DNA from: Deltaproteobacteria bacterium
GTDB taxonomy: Bacteria; Myxococcota; B64-G9
Reading direction: 5' to 3'
Length of the DNA: 43,812 bases
Assembly: GCA_019314375.1 (NCBI GenBank)
Contig: JAFCZJ010000021.1
Span: 1-43,812, forward strand
The notes below the pieces were generated by a model. It was not told the origin of the DNA and ran no database searches. It saw nothing but the letters and a program-made list of their open reading frames with translations. A program made the translations under genes and the position numbers. Of the stretch, positions 23,355 through 31,806 are shown one piece after another. Numbering within the stretch: the stretch's first letter is position 1; each line of letters starts with the position of its first letter.

Positions 23355-24698
23355 ATGAGGCGATGGATATGGACCCTGACCCTGTTGGGGGTGGGCTTGC
23401 TGGGCACAGCGCGGGCTGATCCTTCGAGGCCGTCTCTGAGCTTGCAGGATTGTCTGCGCATGGCCTTGCGTGGTCACCCCGATTTGGCCCTGGCTCAGAC
23501 TGGCGTGGCCATGGCCCGTGCCGCCGGCAAGTCGGCCCAGGCCACTTATTTGCCGCGACTCGACGTGCAGACCACCGATTCCTACACCTTTGTTGGGCGC
23601 AAAGAGTCGATCTACGTTGAAAGCCAAGAGATGGACTATCCCCAAAACGCCTACCACAACGATTTGCATGGCTTTGGTCTTTACTTGAGCCAGAACATTT
23701 TTGATGGATTTCGATACATTCATCAGCCTCGAAGGGCTGCTCGGCAGCTTGATCAGGCCGAACTGGACGTGGCGGTGACCCGGGAGGCCGTGGGCCTGCG
23801 GGTGATGCAGGCGTATTTTCAACTTTTGAAAGTAGAACATCAGGCCCAGGTTTTGGAGGAGGGGCTGCGCTTGAGTCAGGCCCAACTGAATCTGGCCAAA
23901 GAGCGTCATCGTTTGGGTGCCGGATCTCGAGTGGACGTCTCCAAGGCCCTGGTCGGCATGGGCGAGGATCGCATCTCGCTGGAGCGGCAGCATCAGGTCA
24001 TCGCCCAGGTGCGGGTAGACCTGAATCTGGCCTTGGGGCGGGATCCGTCCCTGCCTGTCGCTGTTGCACCCGTAGAGGTGGACGCAGAGGCCAATGCACC
24101 GGTCAGCGTGGCCCGCCTGGCCGACCATTTGCAAATCGAGCGCAGTCGGGCTGCCGAGGCGGTGGCCGAAGAGGACGTGGAGTTGGCCCAGGCTGGACGT
24201 TGGCCCACGGTTTCCGGCTCAATAAGCTACAGTCGGCAGCACGAGGAGTTTTACAAGGTGTACTCGCGTTTTGACGAACTCTATTCTTTGAATTTCGGTC
24301 TGCGTATCGCGTATCCCATCTTCGACGGCTTTGCGGCCGCGGCTCAAATCGAAGGTGCCGAGGCGCAAAGAGAGCGAGTGCGTCGAGAGCGCGTGGTTTT
24401 GCAACACGGTCTGCAAGCCCAACTGGTCAAGGCCAAGGCCAGTCTGTTTCATCTTCGCAGGGTGGGCAAGATCGAGCAGGCCAACGTCAAGGCGGCTGCG
24501 GATTCCTTGCTTTTGGCTCAGGAGCGTTACGACGTGGGCGAGGGCACGGCATTGGAGATCCGCGATGCACAGTTGGCGATGACCCGGGCCAGGCTGGCCG
24601 AGGTTCAGACCCGTTTTGATCTGCACATCGCCTCGGCCCAGTTGCATCACGCCCGGGGGGATTTGTTAGAGACATACTTGGACAAGGGACAACCATGA
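23355..24698 (+). CDS. TolC-family outer membrane efflux protein
   Basis: This is a 447-residue protein with a signal peptide (LTLLGVGLLGTARA) and GGGAGGAGG before the ATG. Two outer-membrane efflux repeats are visible: the first around LSLQDCLRMALRGHPDLALAQ and NIFDGFR, the second around GSISYSRQHEEFY and AYPIFDGFAAAAQIEGAEA. Long heptad-rich helices lie between them. TolC proteins form trimeric outer-membrane channels fed by a periplasmic adaptor and inner-membrane pump. The stop overlaps the start of the adaptor gene (ATGA at 24695), so the two are translationally coupled. Confidence 0.92.
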   Translation: MRRWIWTLTLLGVGLLGTARADPSRPSLSLQDCLRMALRGHPDLALAQTGVAMARAAGKSAQATYLPRLDVQTTDSYTFVGRKESIYVESQEMDYPQNAYHNDLHGFGLYLSQNIFDGFRYIHQPRRAARQLDQAELDVAVTREAVGLRVMQAYFQLLKVEHQAQVLEEGLRLSQAQLNLAKERHRLGAGSRVDVSKALVGMGEDRISLERQHQVIAQVRVDLNLALGRDPSLPVAVAPVEVDAEANAPVSVARLADHLQIERSRAAEAVAEEDVELAQAGRWPTVSGSISYSRQHEEFYKVYSRFDELYSLNFGLRIAYPIFDGFAAAAQIEGAEAQRERVRRERVVLQHGLQAQLVKAKASLFHLRRVGKIEQANVKAAADSLLLAQERYDVGEGTALEIRDAQLAMTRARLAEVQTRFDLHIASAQLHHARGDLLETYLDKGQP

Positions 24699-26047
24699 TC
24701 AAGCGCATCATCATTATTCTGTTGATTCTGGGGGGTATCGGGTCCGTGGTTTATTGGAACATGGGTCCCAAGGAGTCCGTACGCATTGAGGTGCTGTGCG
24801 AGAAGGCTCGCGCTGAAGCGATCACTCAGGTGGTGACGGCTTCGGGCAAGATTCGACCGGAGACCGTGGTCAACGTGGCCGCCGACGCGGGTGGCTACAT
24901 TCTCCAACTCACGGTGGAGGAGGGGGATACGGTCAGCAAGGACCAGTTGTTGGTGCAGATCGATCCGGAGATTTACCGGGCTCGGGTGCAGGAGAGTCGG
25001 GCCATGGAATTGACCGCTCAGGCCAACGTGAAGTTGGCGCAGGCGGCCTTGCAGAGGGCTCAGGGTGATGCCAAGCGCATGCGGGGCTTGCACGCCAAGG
25101 ATTTGACTTCGCGGGCCAACCTGGAGAGGTCCCAGGCCGATGAGGCCATCGCCAATGCCGAAGTGGATGCGGCCTCCGGGCGATTGCTCCAGGCACAGGC
25201 TTCGCTGAGCAAGACCCGCAAGGATTTGGCCAAGTGCACGATTTCGGCATCCATGGACGGCACCGTGATTCTTCTGAACAAGGAAGTCGGTGAGCGGGTT
25301 TCGGGTGGTGATTTCCGGGAGGACATCATCATGATGCTGGCTGATTTGTCCAGTATGGAAGTCGAGGTCGAGGTGGGCGAGCGAGACGTGGTGCTCATCG
25401 ACGAAGGCGACAAGGTAGACATCGAGGTGGACGCTTTTCCGGGGAAGATTGTGGCCGGTCATGTCAAGGAGGTGGCCAAGGCAGGTACCACCCGCAACCC
25501 GTACACAGAATCCGAGGTGACCAACTTTCGGGTGGTGGTGCAAGTGGACGATACCCAGGTCAAGGTTCGACCGCAGATGTCGGCCACGGTCAAGATTCGC
25601 ACCGATCACAAAGAGGAAGCATTAACCGTGCCCATCCAGAGCGTGACGCTTCGTCGGCCCAGCGAGATCAAGGACCCGGTCGAAAACGAGACGAAAGATG
25701 AGTCTGGCGAGAGAAAGTCCAAGGGTGAGTCGGACGGGGGCAAGGTGGAGGGTGAGCCGGACCTGGGCAACGTGAAACGTGAGGAGCCGGTGGAGGTGGT
25801 CTTCGTGGTCGAAGAGGGACGCTCCATGGCCCGGCGGGTCAAGACCGGTTTGTCCTCGGACACGCGCATCGAAATCCAAGAGGGACTCAAGGCGGGCGAG
25901 CAGGTGGTCAGTGGGCCCTATCGTGCTCTGTCCAAGGATTTGCAGCACGGCGATGATGTGGATCTGGAGGCAGCCGAAAGGCGCGGCAAGAAGGGGTCGG
26001 GCAAGGCGGGCCGACCTCGACGCCGCGGACGCAAGGGTCGCAGGTAA
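24695..26047 (+). CDS. Periplasmic adaptor (MacA/HlyD type) of a tripartite ABC exporter
   Basis: This is a 450-residue membrane-fusion protein with one N-terminal membrane anchor (IIIILLILGGIGSVVYW). The split lipoyl domain is seen at VVTASGKIRPETVVNVAADAGG and DLAKCTISASMDGTVILLNKEVGERV, separated by an alpha-hairpin coiled coil of about 100 residues. A beta-barrel part includes VEVEVGERDVVLIDEGDKVDIEVD. Two oddities stand out: a charged insert of about 35 residues rich in Glu, Lys and Gly near residue 330, within the C-terminal part, and a basic tail (RRGKKGSGKAGRPRRRGRK). It links the TolC protein to the two permeases that follow. No ATPase gene lies between it and the permeases. Confidence 0.9.
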   Translation: MIKRIIIILLILGGIGSVVYWNMGPKESVRIEVLCEKARAEAITQVVTASGKIRPETVVNVAADAGGYILQLTVEEGDTVSKDQLLVQIDPEIYRARVQESRAMELTAQANVKLAQAALQRAQGDAKRMRGLHAKDLTSRANLERSQADEAIANAEVDAASGRLLQAQASLSKTRKDLAKCTISASMDGTVILLNKEVGERVSGGDFREDIIMMLADLSSMEVEVEVGERDVVLIDEGDKVDIEVDAFPGKIVAGHVKEVAKAGTTRNPYTESEVTNFRVVVQVDDTQVKVRPQMSATVKIRTDHKEEALTVPIQSVTLRRPSEIKDPVENETKDESGERKSKGESDGGKVEGEPDLGNVKREEPVEVVFVVEEGRSMARRVKTGLSSDTRIEIQEGLKAGEQVVSGPYRALSKDLQHGDDVDLEAAERRGKKGSGKAGRPRRRGRKGRR

Positions 26048-26057
26048 CGGCCAAGCG

Positions 26058-27326
26058 ATGGTGGCGGCAGAAAGAAAACGAGGGCCTTTGCGCTGGCTTA
26101 TGGGCCGCTGGCATGGCGTGACCGCTGGTGTGGATGTGGCCTTGGGGGCCTTGCTCGGCAACAAGTTTCGCGCCGGCATGACCGCTTTGGGCATTGTCAT
26201 CGGTGTGATGACGGTCACCGGCATTCTGTCGATCATCCACGGTCTGGATCAGGGCGTGGAAAAGCAGATGGCGCTGATGGGTACCCGCTCCATCTATGTC
26301 TCCGACTGGCCCTGGATTGTGCGTGGGGATTGGTACAAATACGTCAACCGACCCCCGATCACGGATTGGCAGTATCGGCGATTGAAAGAGCTGGTTCCCT
26401 TTGCCGAGGACATGGCCCCCATCGTCAAGTCTCGAGCCCGGGTGAGCCGGGGGGCTGAGCAGGTCAATGATGTGCGTCTTCGGGGTACCAGCCAAGCTTA
26501 CCTGGCGGTCACCGGCGAGTCGGTGGGTCTGGGGCGCTTTCTCTCGGCCGCCGACGTGCGATACGGTCGACCTTTTGTGGTCTTGGGCTCGGACGTGGCC
26601 AAGCAGCTTTTTCCCCAGAGCAGTCCGCTGGGAGAGTATGTGCGCATCGGGCAGGGTCGTTTTCAGGTCATCGGCGTCTTGCGTGCCCAGGGCAGTTTCC
26701 TGGGCCGAAGTCAGGACATCACGGCCACCATGCCCCTCGGGCGATTTCGGCGGGACTTCGGCACGCGTCGTTCCATGGAGATCGCCATCGCCGTGAGCAA
26801 GGAGATGTCTCTCGAGAAGGCCGCCAGCGAGTTGGAGGGCATCATGCGGCGGGTGCGGGGCTTGCGGCCCGTCGAGGAGGACAACTTTTCGGTTAACCAG
26901 CAAGAGATGCTGAGCAAGTTCTACGATGAGATCACCGGGACCCTCTATCTGGTCATCATCATCATCTCGTTTATTTCGCTGTTGGTGGGCGGCATCGGCA
27001 TCATGAACATCATGCTGGTTTCGGTCACCGAGCGCACCCGTGAGATCGGCCTGCGCAAGGCCTTGGGCGCGCGCCGTTTGACCATCCTGTTTCAATTTCT
27101 CATCGAGAGTCTGGTGCTGAGCGGCCTCGGCGGCCTCATCGGCCTGGCCGCCGGTTTTGGCGTGGCCTATCTGGTGGATTCGATCTCGCCCCTGCCTGCA
27201 CACGTTTCAGCCGCGGCCATTGTGGCCGGCCTGGGTTTCTCGGCCATGGTGGGCATGTTCTTCGGCATCTGGCCGGCCTGGATGGCTTCGCGTTTGGACC
27301 CGATTGTGGCCCTGAGGTCCGAATGA
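26058..27326 (+). CDS. MacB-like ABC transporter permease, first copy
   Basis: This is a 422-residue FtsX/MacB permease without a fused ATPase. One membrane helix near the N-terminus (GMTALGIVIGVMTVTGIL) is followed by a MacB periplasmic core domain, then three C-terminal helices. The family hallmark is present: LLVGGIGIMNIMLVSVTERTREIGLRKALGAR. It starts 10 bp after the adaptor gene; the longer frame inside that gene is a shadow. It probably forms a heterodimer with the next permease and works by mechanotransmission, driving the adaptor and TolC channel. The ATP-binding partner must be encoded elsewhere. Confidence 0.9.
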   Translation: MVAAERKRGPLRWLMGRWHGVTAGVDVALGALLGNKFRAGMTALGIVIGVMTVTGILSIIHGLDQGVEKQMALMGTRSIYVSDWPWIVRGDWYKYVNRPPITDWQYRRLKELVPFAEDMAPIVKSRARVSRGAEQVNDVRLRGTSQAYLAVTGESVGLGRFLSAADVRYGRPFVVLGSDVAKQLFPQSSPLGEYVRIGQGRFQVIGVLRAQGSFLGRSQDITATMPLGRFRRDFGTRRSMEIAIAVSKEMSLEKAASELEGIMRRVRGLRPVEEDNFSVNQQEMLSKFYDEITGTLYLVIIIISFISLLVGGIGIMNIMLVSVTERTREIGLRKALGARRLTILFQFLIESLVLSGLGGLIGLAAGFGVAYLVDSISPLPAHVSAAAIVAGLGFSAMVGMFFGIWPAWMASRLDPIVALRSE

Positions 27327-28555
27327 TGCGCATCGGCGACGTTTTATACAGCGCTCTGGTGAGCCTGCAAGCCAACAAGTTGAGATCGGGTCTGACCACC
27401 CTGGGCATCATCATCGGCGTGGGCGCGGTGGTGGCCATGCTGGCCATCACCACCGGTTTCGAGCGTTTCGTGAATGAGCAGTTCAGCGGTTTGGGCTCCA
27501 ACACCTTTCAGCTTCAGAAGCATCCCCATATGCGTTTGGGCGGTCGGCGATCCCACAAGTGGCGCGAGCGCAAGAACCTGACCGTGGCCGATGCAAAGGC
27601 GATTCGGGTTTTGGACGAGGCGGTTCGTTTCGTGGGTTCGGAGCTTTGGACCTGGGGTGCCACCCTGCGCTCCCGGCATGAGGTCACACCGGCCAATGTG
27701 GTCGTTTGCGGCGGGAGCATGGAGTTCGCGCCCAACAACGGTTATGACATCGCCGAAGGCCGCAACCTGAATGACTCGGACCTGCAGCATGAGCGGACCG
27801 TGGTGGTGCTTGGCGCGGACTTGGCGGCGGGGCTCTTTCCCTATTCCACTTCGGTGGGCCAGCACATCACCTTTGCCGGCAGGCGCTTTCGGGTCGCGGG
27901 CGTTTTCGCCGGCAAAGGCAGTGGCTTGGGCGGCGGCAGTCGGGACAACCTCGTCATCATCCCCATCAGCACCTTTGTGCGCATTTACGGCGGCCGTCGC
28001 TCGGTCAACATCACGGTGCAGGCCATGCAGCCGGAGGTTTTTGACTACGCCAAGGACCGAGCCATCCAGATCATGCGCCAGCGTCGAGGACTGAAGCCGG
28101 GCAAGGAAAATGATTTCACTGTTTTCTCCAACGAATCCACCATCGAGATGGTCAAGTCCATCACCGACAACATCGTGTTGGCGGCCCTCGGAATCGCGAT
28201 CATTTCGCTTTTGGTGGGCGGCATCGGCATCATGAACATCATGATGGTCTCGGTGACCGAACGCACCCGCGAGATTGGCACGCGGCGGGCCTTGGGTGCG
28301 CGCAAACGCCACATCCTGGTGCAGTTCACGATGGAGGCGATCATTCTCTCTGCCTTGGGGGGCGTGCTTGGACTTGGACTTGGTTTCGGCGCAGCCTATT
28401 TGGCCGATGCCCTGGCCGGCCTACCTGCGGCCGCGCCCCTCTGGGCCGTCATCGTCGCCCTAAGCATCGCCTCCGCATCTGGCCTGATCTTCGGCATATA
28501 CCCAGCCTGGCGAGCCTCCCGCCTCGACCCAATAGAGGCCCTCCGCCACGAATAA
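27323..28555 (+). CDS. MacB-like ABC transporter permease, second copy
   Basis: This is a 410-residue paralogue of the preceding gene with the same topology: SGLTTLGIIIGVGAVVAMLAI near the N-terminus, a periplasmic core, and LLVGGIGIMNIMMVSVTERTREIGTRRALGARKRH before the last two helices. Its start overlaps the stop of the first permease (ATGA at 27323). Tandem permeases are common in exporters with a separate LolD/MacB-type ATPase. No terminator is visible after it; REP copies of the next element begin 15 bp downstream. Confidence 0.9.
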   Translation: MMRIGDVLYSALVSLQANKLRSGLTTLGIIIGVGAVVAMLAITTGFERFVNEQFSGLGSNTFQLQKHPHMRLGGRRSHKWRERKNLTVADAKAIRVLDEAVRFVGSELWTWGATLRSRHEVTPANVVVCGGSMEFAPNNGYDIAEGRNLNDSDLQHERTVVVLGADLAAGLFPYSTSVGQHITFAGRRFRVAGVFAGKGSGLGGGSRDNLVIIPISTFVRIYGGRRSVNITVQAMQPEVFDYAKDRAIQIMRQRRGLKPGKENDFTVFSNESTIEMVKSITDNIVLAALGIAIISLLVGGIGIMNIMMVSVTERTREIGTRRALGARKRHILVQFTMEAIILSALGGVLGLGLGFGAAYLADALAGLPAAAPLWAVIVALSIASASGLIFGIYPAWRASRLDPIEALRHE

Positions 28556-28570
28556 GGGCAGAAAGGGCAG

Positions 28571-28625
28571 GGGGACGTTGTTGCGTTATTCTCATTAATG
28601 GCAAGGGGACGTTGTTGCGTTATTC
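28571..28625 (+). repeat. Two direct REP copies left of the RAYT gene
   Basis: A 21-base unit beginning GGGGACGTTGTTGCG and ending TTATTC occurs at 28571-28591 and again at 28605-28625, 13 bp apart. The first copy continues to match the right-hand copies for about eight more bases; the second diverges at once. They are inverted relative to the pair at 29777-29831. Confidence 0.92.
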
Positions 28626-28786
28626 CCTTTGTTTGCACCCGGCAGGATCAGAATCAGGCATTTGGTGACCGGATTCCGGACACGCCGTAATCCTCACGCG
28701 AAGCAGACCTACGCTTTTTCCAGAGCTTTGTCGGATTGTGTTCGGATGGCACGACAATCGCATGGTCCTGATTCAAGGAGGCGTTT

Positions 28787-29764
28787 ATGCCTAGAGGGCC
28801 GAGACTGGATACACCAGGAGCGCTACACCACGTCATTGCAAGAGGCATTAATCAGCAGCCAATTTTTCGGGATGATTCTGATCGATTAAATTTGGTCGCG
28901 CGAATTGGAGAGGTTTTGAAGTACCAGGCAGGCGTTATCTATGCATGGGTCTTCATGGCCAATCATTTCCACCTGTTGCTTCGGACATTGAAAGCCGATC
29001 TTTCGACCATCATGCGGCGACTCATGACGGGGCATGCCGTCGTTTTCAACAACAGGCACCGGCGGTCCGGGCACCTCTTTCAGAACCGCTACTGGTCTTG
29101 CCTCGTCGATGACGATAATTATTTTGAGACACTCGTCGCCTATATTCACCTTAATCCGGTGCAGACAGGCCCCTGCATTGCTCTCGGCGACCTTGAGCGG
29201 TACCCATGGAGTGGCCATGCGGGGCTCTTGGGCGGACTCTGTCAGCCATGGTTCGACGCCGAATCCATCCTCGGTCGATTTGGCCGGACGAGCGCCTCGG
29301 CGCGTGAGGCCTACCTTTTTCAAATTGAAGATTTTCTTAGAAATCGAAAAAGGGAGGATTTCTCGGGCGGCGGTCTTATTCGCAGCATGGGCGGGCGGAG
29401 CGAATTTCTTCGTAATGGAAGAGGTCGTGAACGCTGGGCCCACGACGAGCGTGTTTTGGGAAGCAGTGAATTCGTCGAGCGTATCATGAGGGAAATCGAG
29501 ATGCAGGCTGTTGAGCCGGAAATTCAGCAGCCATTCTTAGAGCTTGTTGAGCAGGCGATTCCCGGGGTTGCTTATCGGCATGGTCTGACTGTGGCGCAAC
29601 TTACGACCGGAAGCCGCCGCAGGTGTGTGGTGAAGGCGAGAAATGAGTTGGTTATCGAGGTCTCGATGAGGCCTGGATTTCGAGTTATCCAACTGGCTCG
29701 GCGTCTCAATATCGCCCCGAAGACCATTTATCGCATCCTGGCCACAGTGAAGGAGTCCGCCTGA
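28787..29764 (+). CDS. REP-associated tyrosine transposase (RAYT, Y1 transposase)
   Basis: This is a 325-residue protein with AAGGAGG six bases before the ATG. The Y1 domain starts PRGPRLDTPGALHHVIARG. It has the metal-binding HUH pair in MANHFHLLL (His60, His62) and the catalytic tyrosine region NYFETLVAYIHLNPV, most likely Tyr119. The C-terminal 150 residues end in a helix-turn-helix resembling the DnaA DNA-binding domain (FRVIQLARRLNIAPKTIYRIL), a known extension in one RAYT group. All motifs are intact, so it may be active in cutting and joining the flanking REP sequences. Confidence 0.93.
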   Translation: MPRGPRLDTPGALHHVIARGINQQPIFRDDSDRLNLVARIGEVLKYQAGVIYAWVFMANHFHLLLRTLKADLSTIMRRLMTGHAVVFNNRHRRSGHLFQNRYWSCLVDDDNYFETLVAYIHLNPVQTGPCIALGDLERYPWSGHAGLLGGLCQPWFDAESILGRFGRTSASAREAYLFQIEDFLRNRKREDFSGGGLIRSMGGRSEFLRNGRGRERWAHDERVLGSSEFVERIMREIEMQAVEPEIQQPFLELVEQAIPGVAYRHGLTVAQLTTGSRRRCVVKARNELVIEVSMRPGFRVIQLARRLNIAPKTIYRILATVKESA

Positions 29765-29776
29765 GTCCAATAACGA

Positions 29777-29831
29777 GAATAACGCAACAACGTCCCCTCC
29801 CAAATAACGAGAATAACGCAACAACGTCCCC
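29777..29831 (-). repeat. Two direct REP copies right of the RAYT gene
   Basis: The reverse complement of the left unit occurs at 29777-29797 and 29811-29831. The two right copies share about 29 bases including the preceding AATAACGA, a longer match than between the left copies. Confidence 0.92.
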
Positions 29832-29896
29832 CTTCCATTTGTTCAATTCGTGTACTACGATGCCTCGGAAATCAACGTTGCAAGGAGGTAGAGAGC

Positions 29897-30847
29897 ATGC
29901 GCATCGCGGGATTGTTGGTTGCGTGGTTGGCGCTGCCGGGCCTGGTTTTTGGGGCCGAGGCCAAGCCGAGTGAGTCGCCCAAGCCTGCCGTTCGGACCGT
30001 GCAGGTTAAGGACGGTATCATTTTGTTCAAGGTGCGTTTGACGCCTGGTGTGCCGGACCCGGGGCAGGTGGTTGAGGCCATGGTGGAGATGTTCGAGGTT
30101 CCTCCCGTGCCCGATCCCATTTACGGCGAACAGATCCCCGTCAAGGATTCCACCATCACCGCCGAGGTGACCGACGCGGACGGTGAGGGCTATACGCAAC
30201 GCTACCTGCTCCACCCCCAGATGGACGCGGGCACCTATGGATTCCACTATACGCCCGTCCGAAAAGACATCTTGCGGGTCGTCTTCAAAGGCAAGCACAA
30301 GGGCCGGAAATTCAGCACAAGCTTCCGGACGCCCGTGGCGGTGTGGCCTTTCAAGGACGCTTCGGCGCTAAAGTCGGATGGGCCTGCCGGTGGCTCGCGC
30401 ATGCCGGCCTTGCCCTCTGGCATGGGCGGTCCGGCCATGCCGGCTTCCCCGGCCGGGACTCGCGTGCCGGTTGCTTCCGCGGCCAAGGCGATGAAGCCTT
30501 TGCCAGATGCCATGCAGCGCATGGGGGACAAGTGGGTGCTTCTGCAGGTGGCCATGTTTGCCGGGCGGGCGGCTGACATGAATCGAGTTAAAACCGGTGC
30601 CACAACTTTGCAGCAGGTCAGTATGGTGGCAAGCGGCATACAGACCGACATGACTGATTTTTCGACAGAGATGAAAGAGTTGGCCAAGGCCTTTGAGCAG
30701 CTCGGTGTGGCGGCAGGCACCGGCAAGCGGGCCGAGGTGGCGAGCCAGTTCGGCAAGATCGCCGACACGGGCTGCACACGTTGCCATTTCGTTCACCGAT
30801 GGAAGGTGCTCGGCACCCTGGCCGAGTACCCGAAGATGCTTCACTGA
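29897..30847 (+). CDS. Exported protein with Ig-like N-terminal domain and cytochrome c'-like C-terminal domain
   Basis: This is a 316-residue protein with a signal peptide (LLVAWLALPGLVFGA) and AAGGAGG upstream of the ATG. Residues about 30-150 look like a beta-sandwich of the YtkA/FixH-like kind (VKDGIILFKVRLTPG, LLHPQMDAGTYGFHYTPV). A Pro/Ala/Gly linker follows, then a helical bundle of about 110 residues ending in the haem motif CTRCH (Cys293, Cys296, His297). A haem site at the end of a four-helix bundle is the mark of class II cytochromes c (cytochrome c'). It probably carries electrons or binds a small ligand such as NO in the periplasm. The next gene, 14 bp on, is a second c-type cytochrome. 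Confidence 0.8.
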   Translation: MRIAGLLVAWLALPGLVFGAEAKPSESPKPAVRTVQVKDGIILFKVRLTPGVPDPGQVVEAMVEMFEVPPVPDPIYGEQIPVKDSTITAEVTDADGEGYTQRYLLHPQMDAGTYGFHYTPVRKDILRVVFKGKHKGRKFSTSFRTPVAVWPFKDASALKSDGPAGGSRMPALPSGMGGPAMPASPAGTRVPVASAAKAMKPLPDAMQRMGDKWVLLQVAMFAGRAADMNRVKTGATTLQQVSMVASGIQTDMTDFSTEMKELAKAFEQLGVAAGTGKRAEVASQFGKIADTGCTRCHFVHRWKVLGTLAEYPKMLH

Positions 30848-30861
30848 GCGGGGAAGACATC

Positions 30862-31797
30862 ATGAAGAATTGCATAAGCGTCATTTTATCTCTGGTTTTC
30901 ATCGGCTTGGTTCTTCCTGCGGCTGCCGAGGATTTGCCCCAGATCGGGGACGTGACTCACGGGACGCAGCTCTACCGTATGAACTGCACCGTCTGTCACG
31001 GTTTTAACGGTTCGGGCTCGGGTCCAGTGCGTGGCAGTTTGCAGATACAGCCCGCGGACCACGGAGACGGTGCCTTGATGAACGCCCGCGACAACAGCAT
31101 GTTGTTTGCCACGATTCAAAGTGGAGGCTCTGCTCAGGGCAAGCACAAAGCCATGCCGGGATTCTCAGGCACCTTGGATGGCTTGGATACCTGGGATCTG
31201 GTGGCCTACATGCGATCCTTGCACCTGCCATTGACTGCTTTTTTCGAGCGGGTGGACCAGTACTTGGTCAAGGCCTATGACTTGGGCCAGATCGGCAACA
31301 AGGATTTCAAGGCTGGGCAGATGGAGCGCTTGAAAAAGGCCATCAAGAAAGTGGACCCTCGAGATCTTCACCTGACTGTTTTTACTCTGTTCAAGGCGGA
31401 CGAGCGCCGGGCCAGTCCCGAGCTGGTTCCCCAGGAGCCGCGTCGTCTGGCCCAACTGCAAAAGAAGGACAAGCTGGGTTATGTGTTCTTTTTGGATTTG
31501 ATCGGTCCGCGTGGCAAGCGCATTCCTGTGGGCGTTTCATTGGACATGAATTACACGATGACCAAGCTGGTGACCACGGGTGGCGCGCCTGCCGTGGCGG
31601 GCGAGCTGAACACGCGACTGGCCAAATACGTGGGCATGGGCAAGCGTGGTGACGTGGTCAATTTTAAGATATCCAAGGATAAGGTTGGCAAACTCTTCGA
31701 CACCGCGGTCGCCCGAATATACGCCTTGGCGATCGAGGGAGCCAACGTTTACGAGTTGGAAGAGCGAGAGCGTTCGTGGGCGGACAACACTTTCTGA
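30862..31797 (+). CDS. Exported c-type cytochrome with unknown C-terminal domain
   Basis: This is a 311-residue protein. The start at 30862 gives a clean signal peptide (ISVILSLVFIGLVLPAAA). Residues about 28-120 form a class I cytochrome c domain with CTVCH (Cys42, Cys45, His46), a likely distal Met in KHKAMPGFSG, and the final helix TWDLVAYMRSL. The last 180 residues are helical then mixed (FFLDLIGPRGKRIPVGVSLD) and I do not recognise them. It is co-transcribed with the cytochrome c'-like gene, so the two may exchange electrons. It is convergent with the DUF4124 gene, with 9 bp between stops. Confidence 0.82.
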   Translation: MKNCISVILSLVFIGLVLPAAAEDLPQIGDVTHGTQLYRMNCTVCHGFNGSGSGPVRGSLQIQPADHGDGALMNARDNSMLFATIQSGGSAQGKHKAMPGFSGTLDGLDTWDLVAYMRSLHLPLTAFFERVDQYLVKAYDLGQIGNKDFKAGQMERLKKAIKKVDPRDLHLTVFTLFKADERRASPELVPQEPRRLAQLQKKDKLGYVFFLDLIGPRGKRIPVGVSLDMNYTMTKLVTTGGAPAVAGELNTRLAKYVGMGKRGDVVNFKISKDKVGKLFDTAVARIYALAIEGANVYELEERERSWADNTF

Positions 31798-31806
31798 GTC
31801 TGATTT

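Larger units (their letters stand above)
28571..29831 (+). mobile_element. RAYT/REP element (IS200/IS605-like Y1 transposase with doubled inverted REP ends)
   Basis: A single Y1 transposase gene is framed by two REP copies on each side, the left pair inverted relative to the right pair. This is the organisation expected for REP-associated tyrosine transposases. They act on single-stranded DNA and are usually domesticated rather than mobile as a unit. No target-site duplication was found, as expected for this class. The element lies between the efflux operon and the cytochrome genes. Confidence 0.85.
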
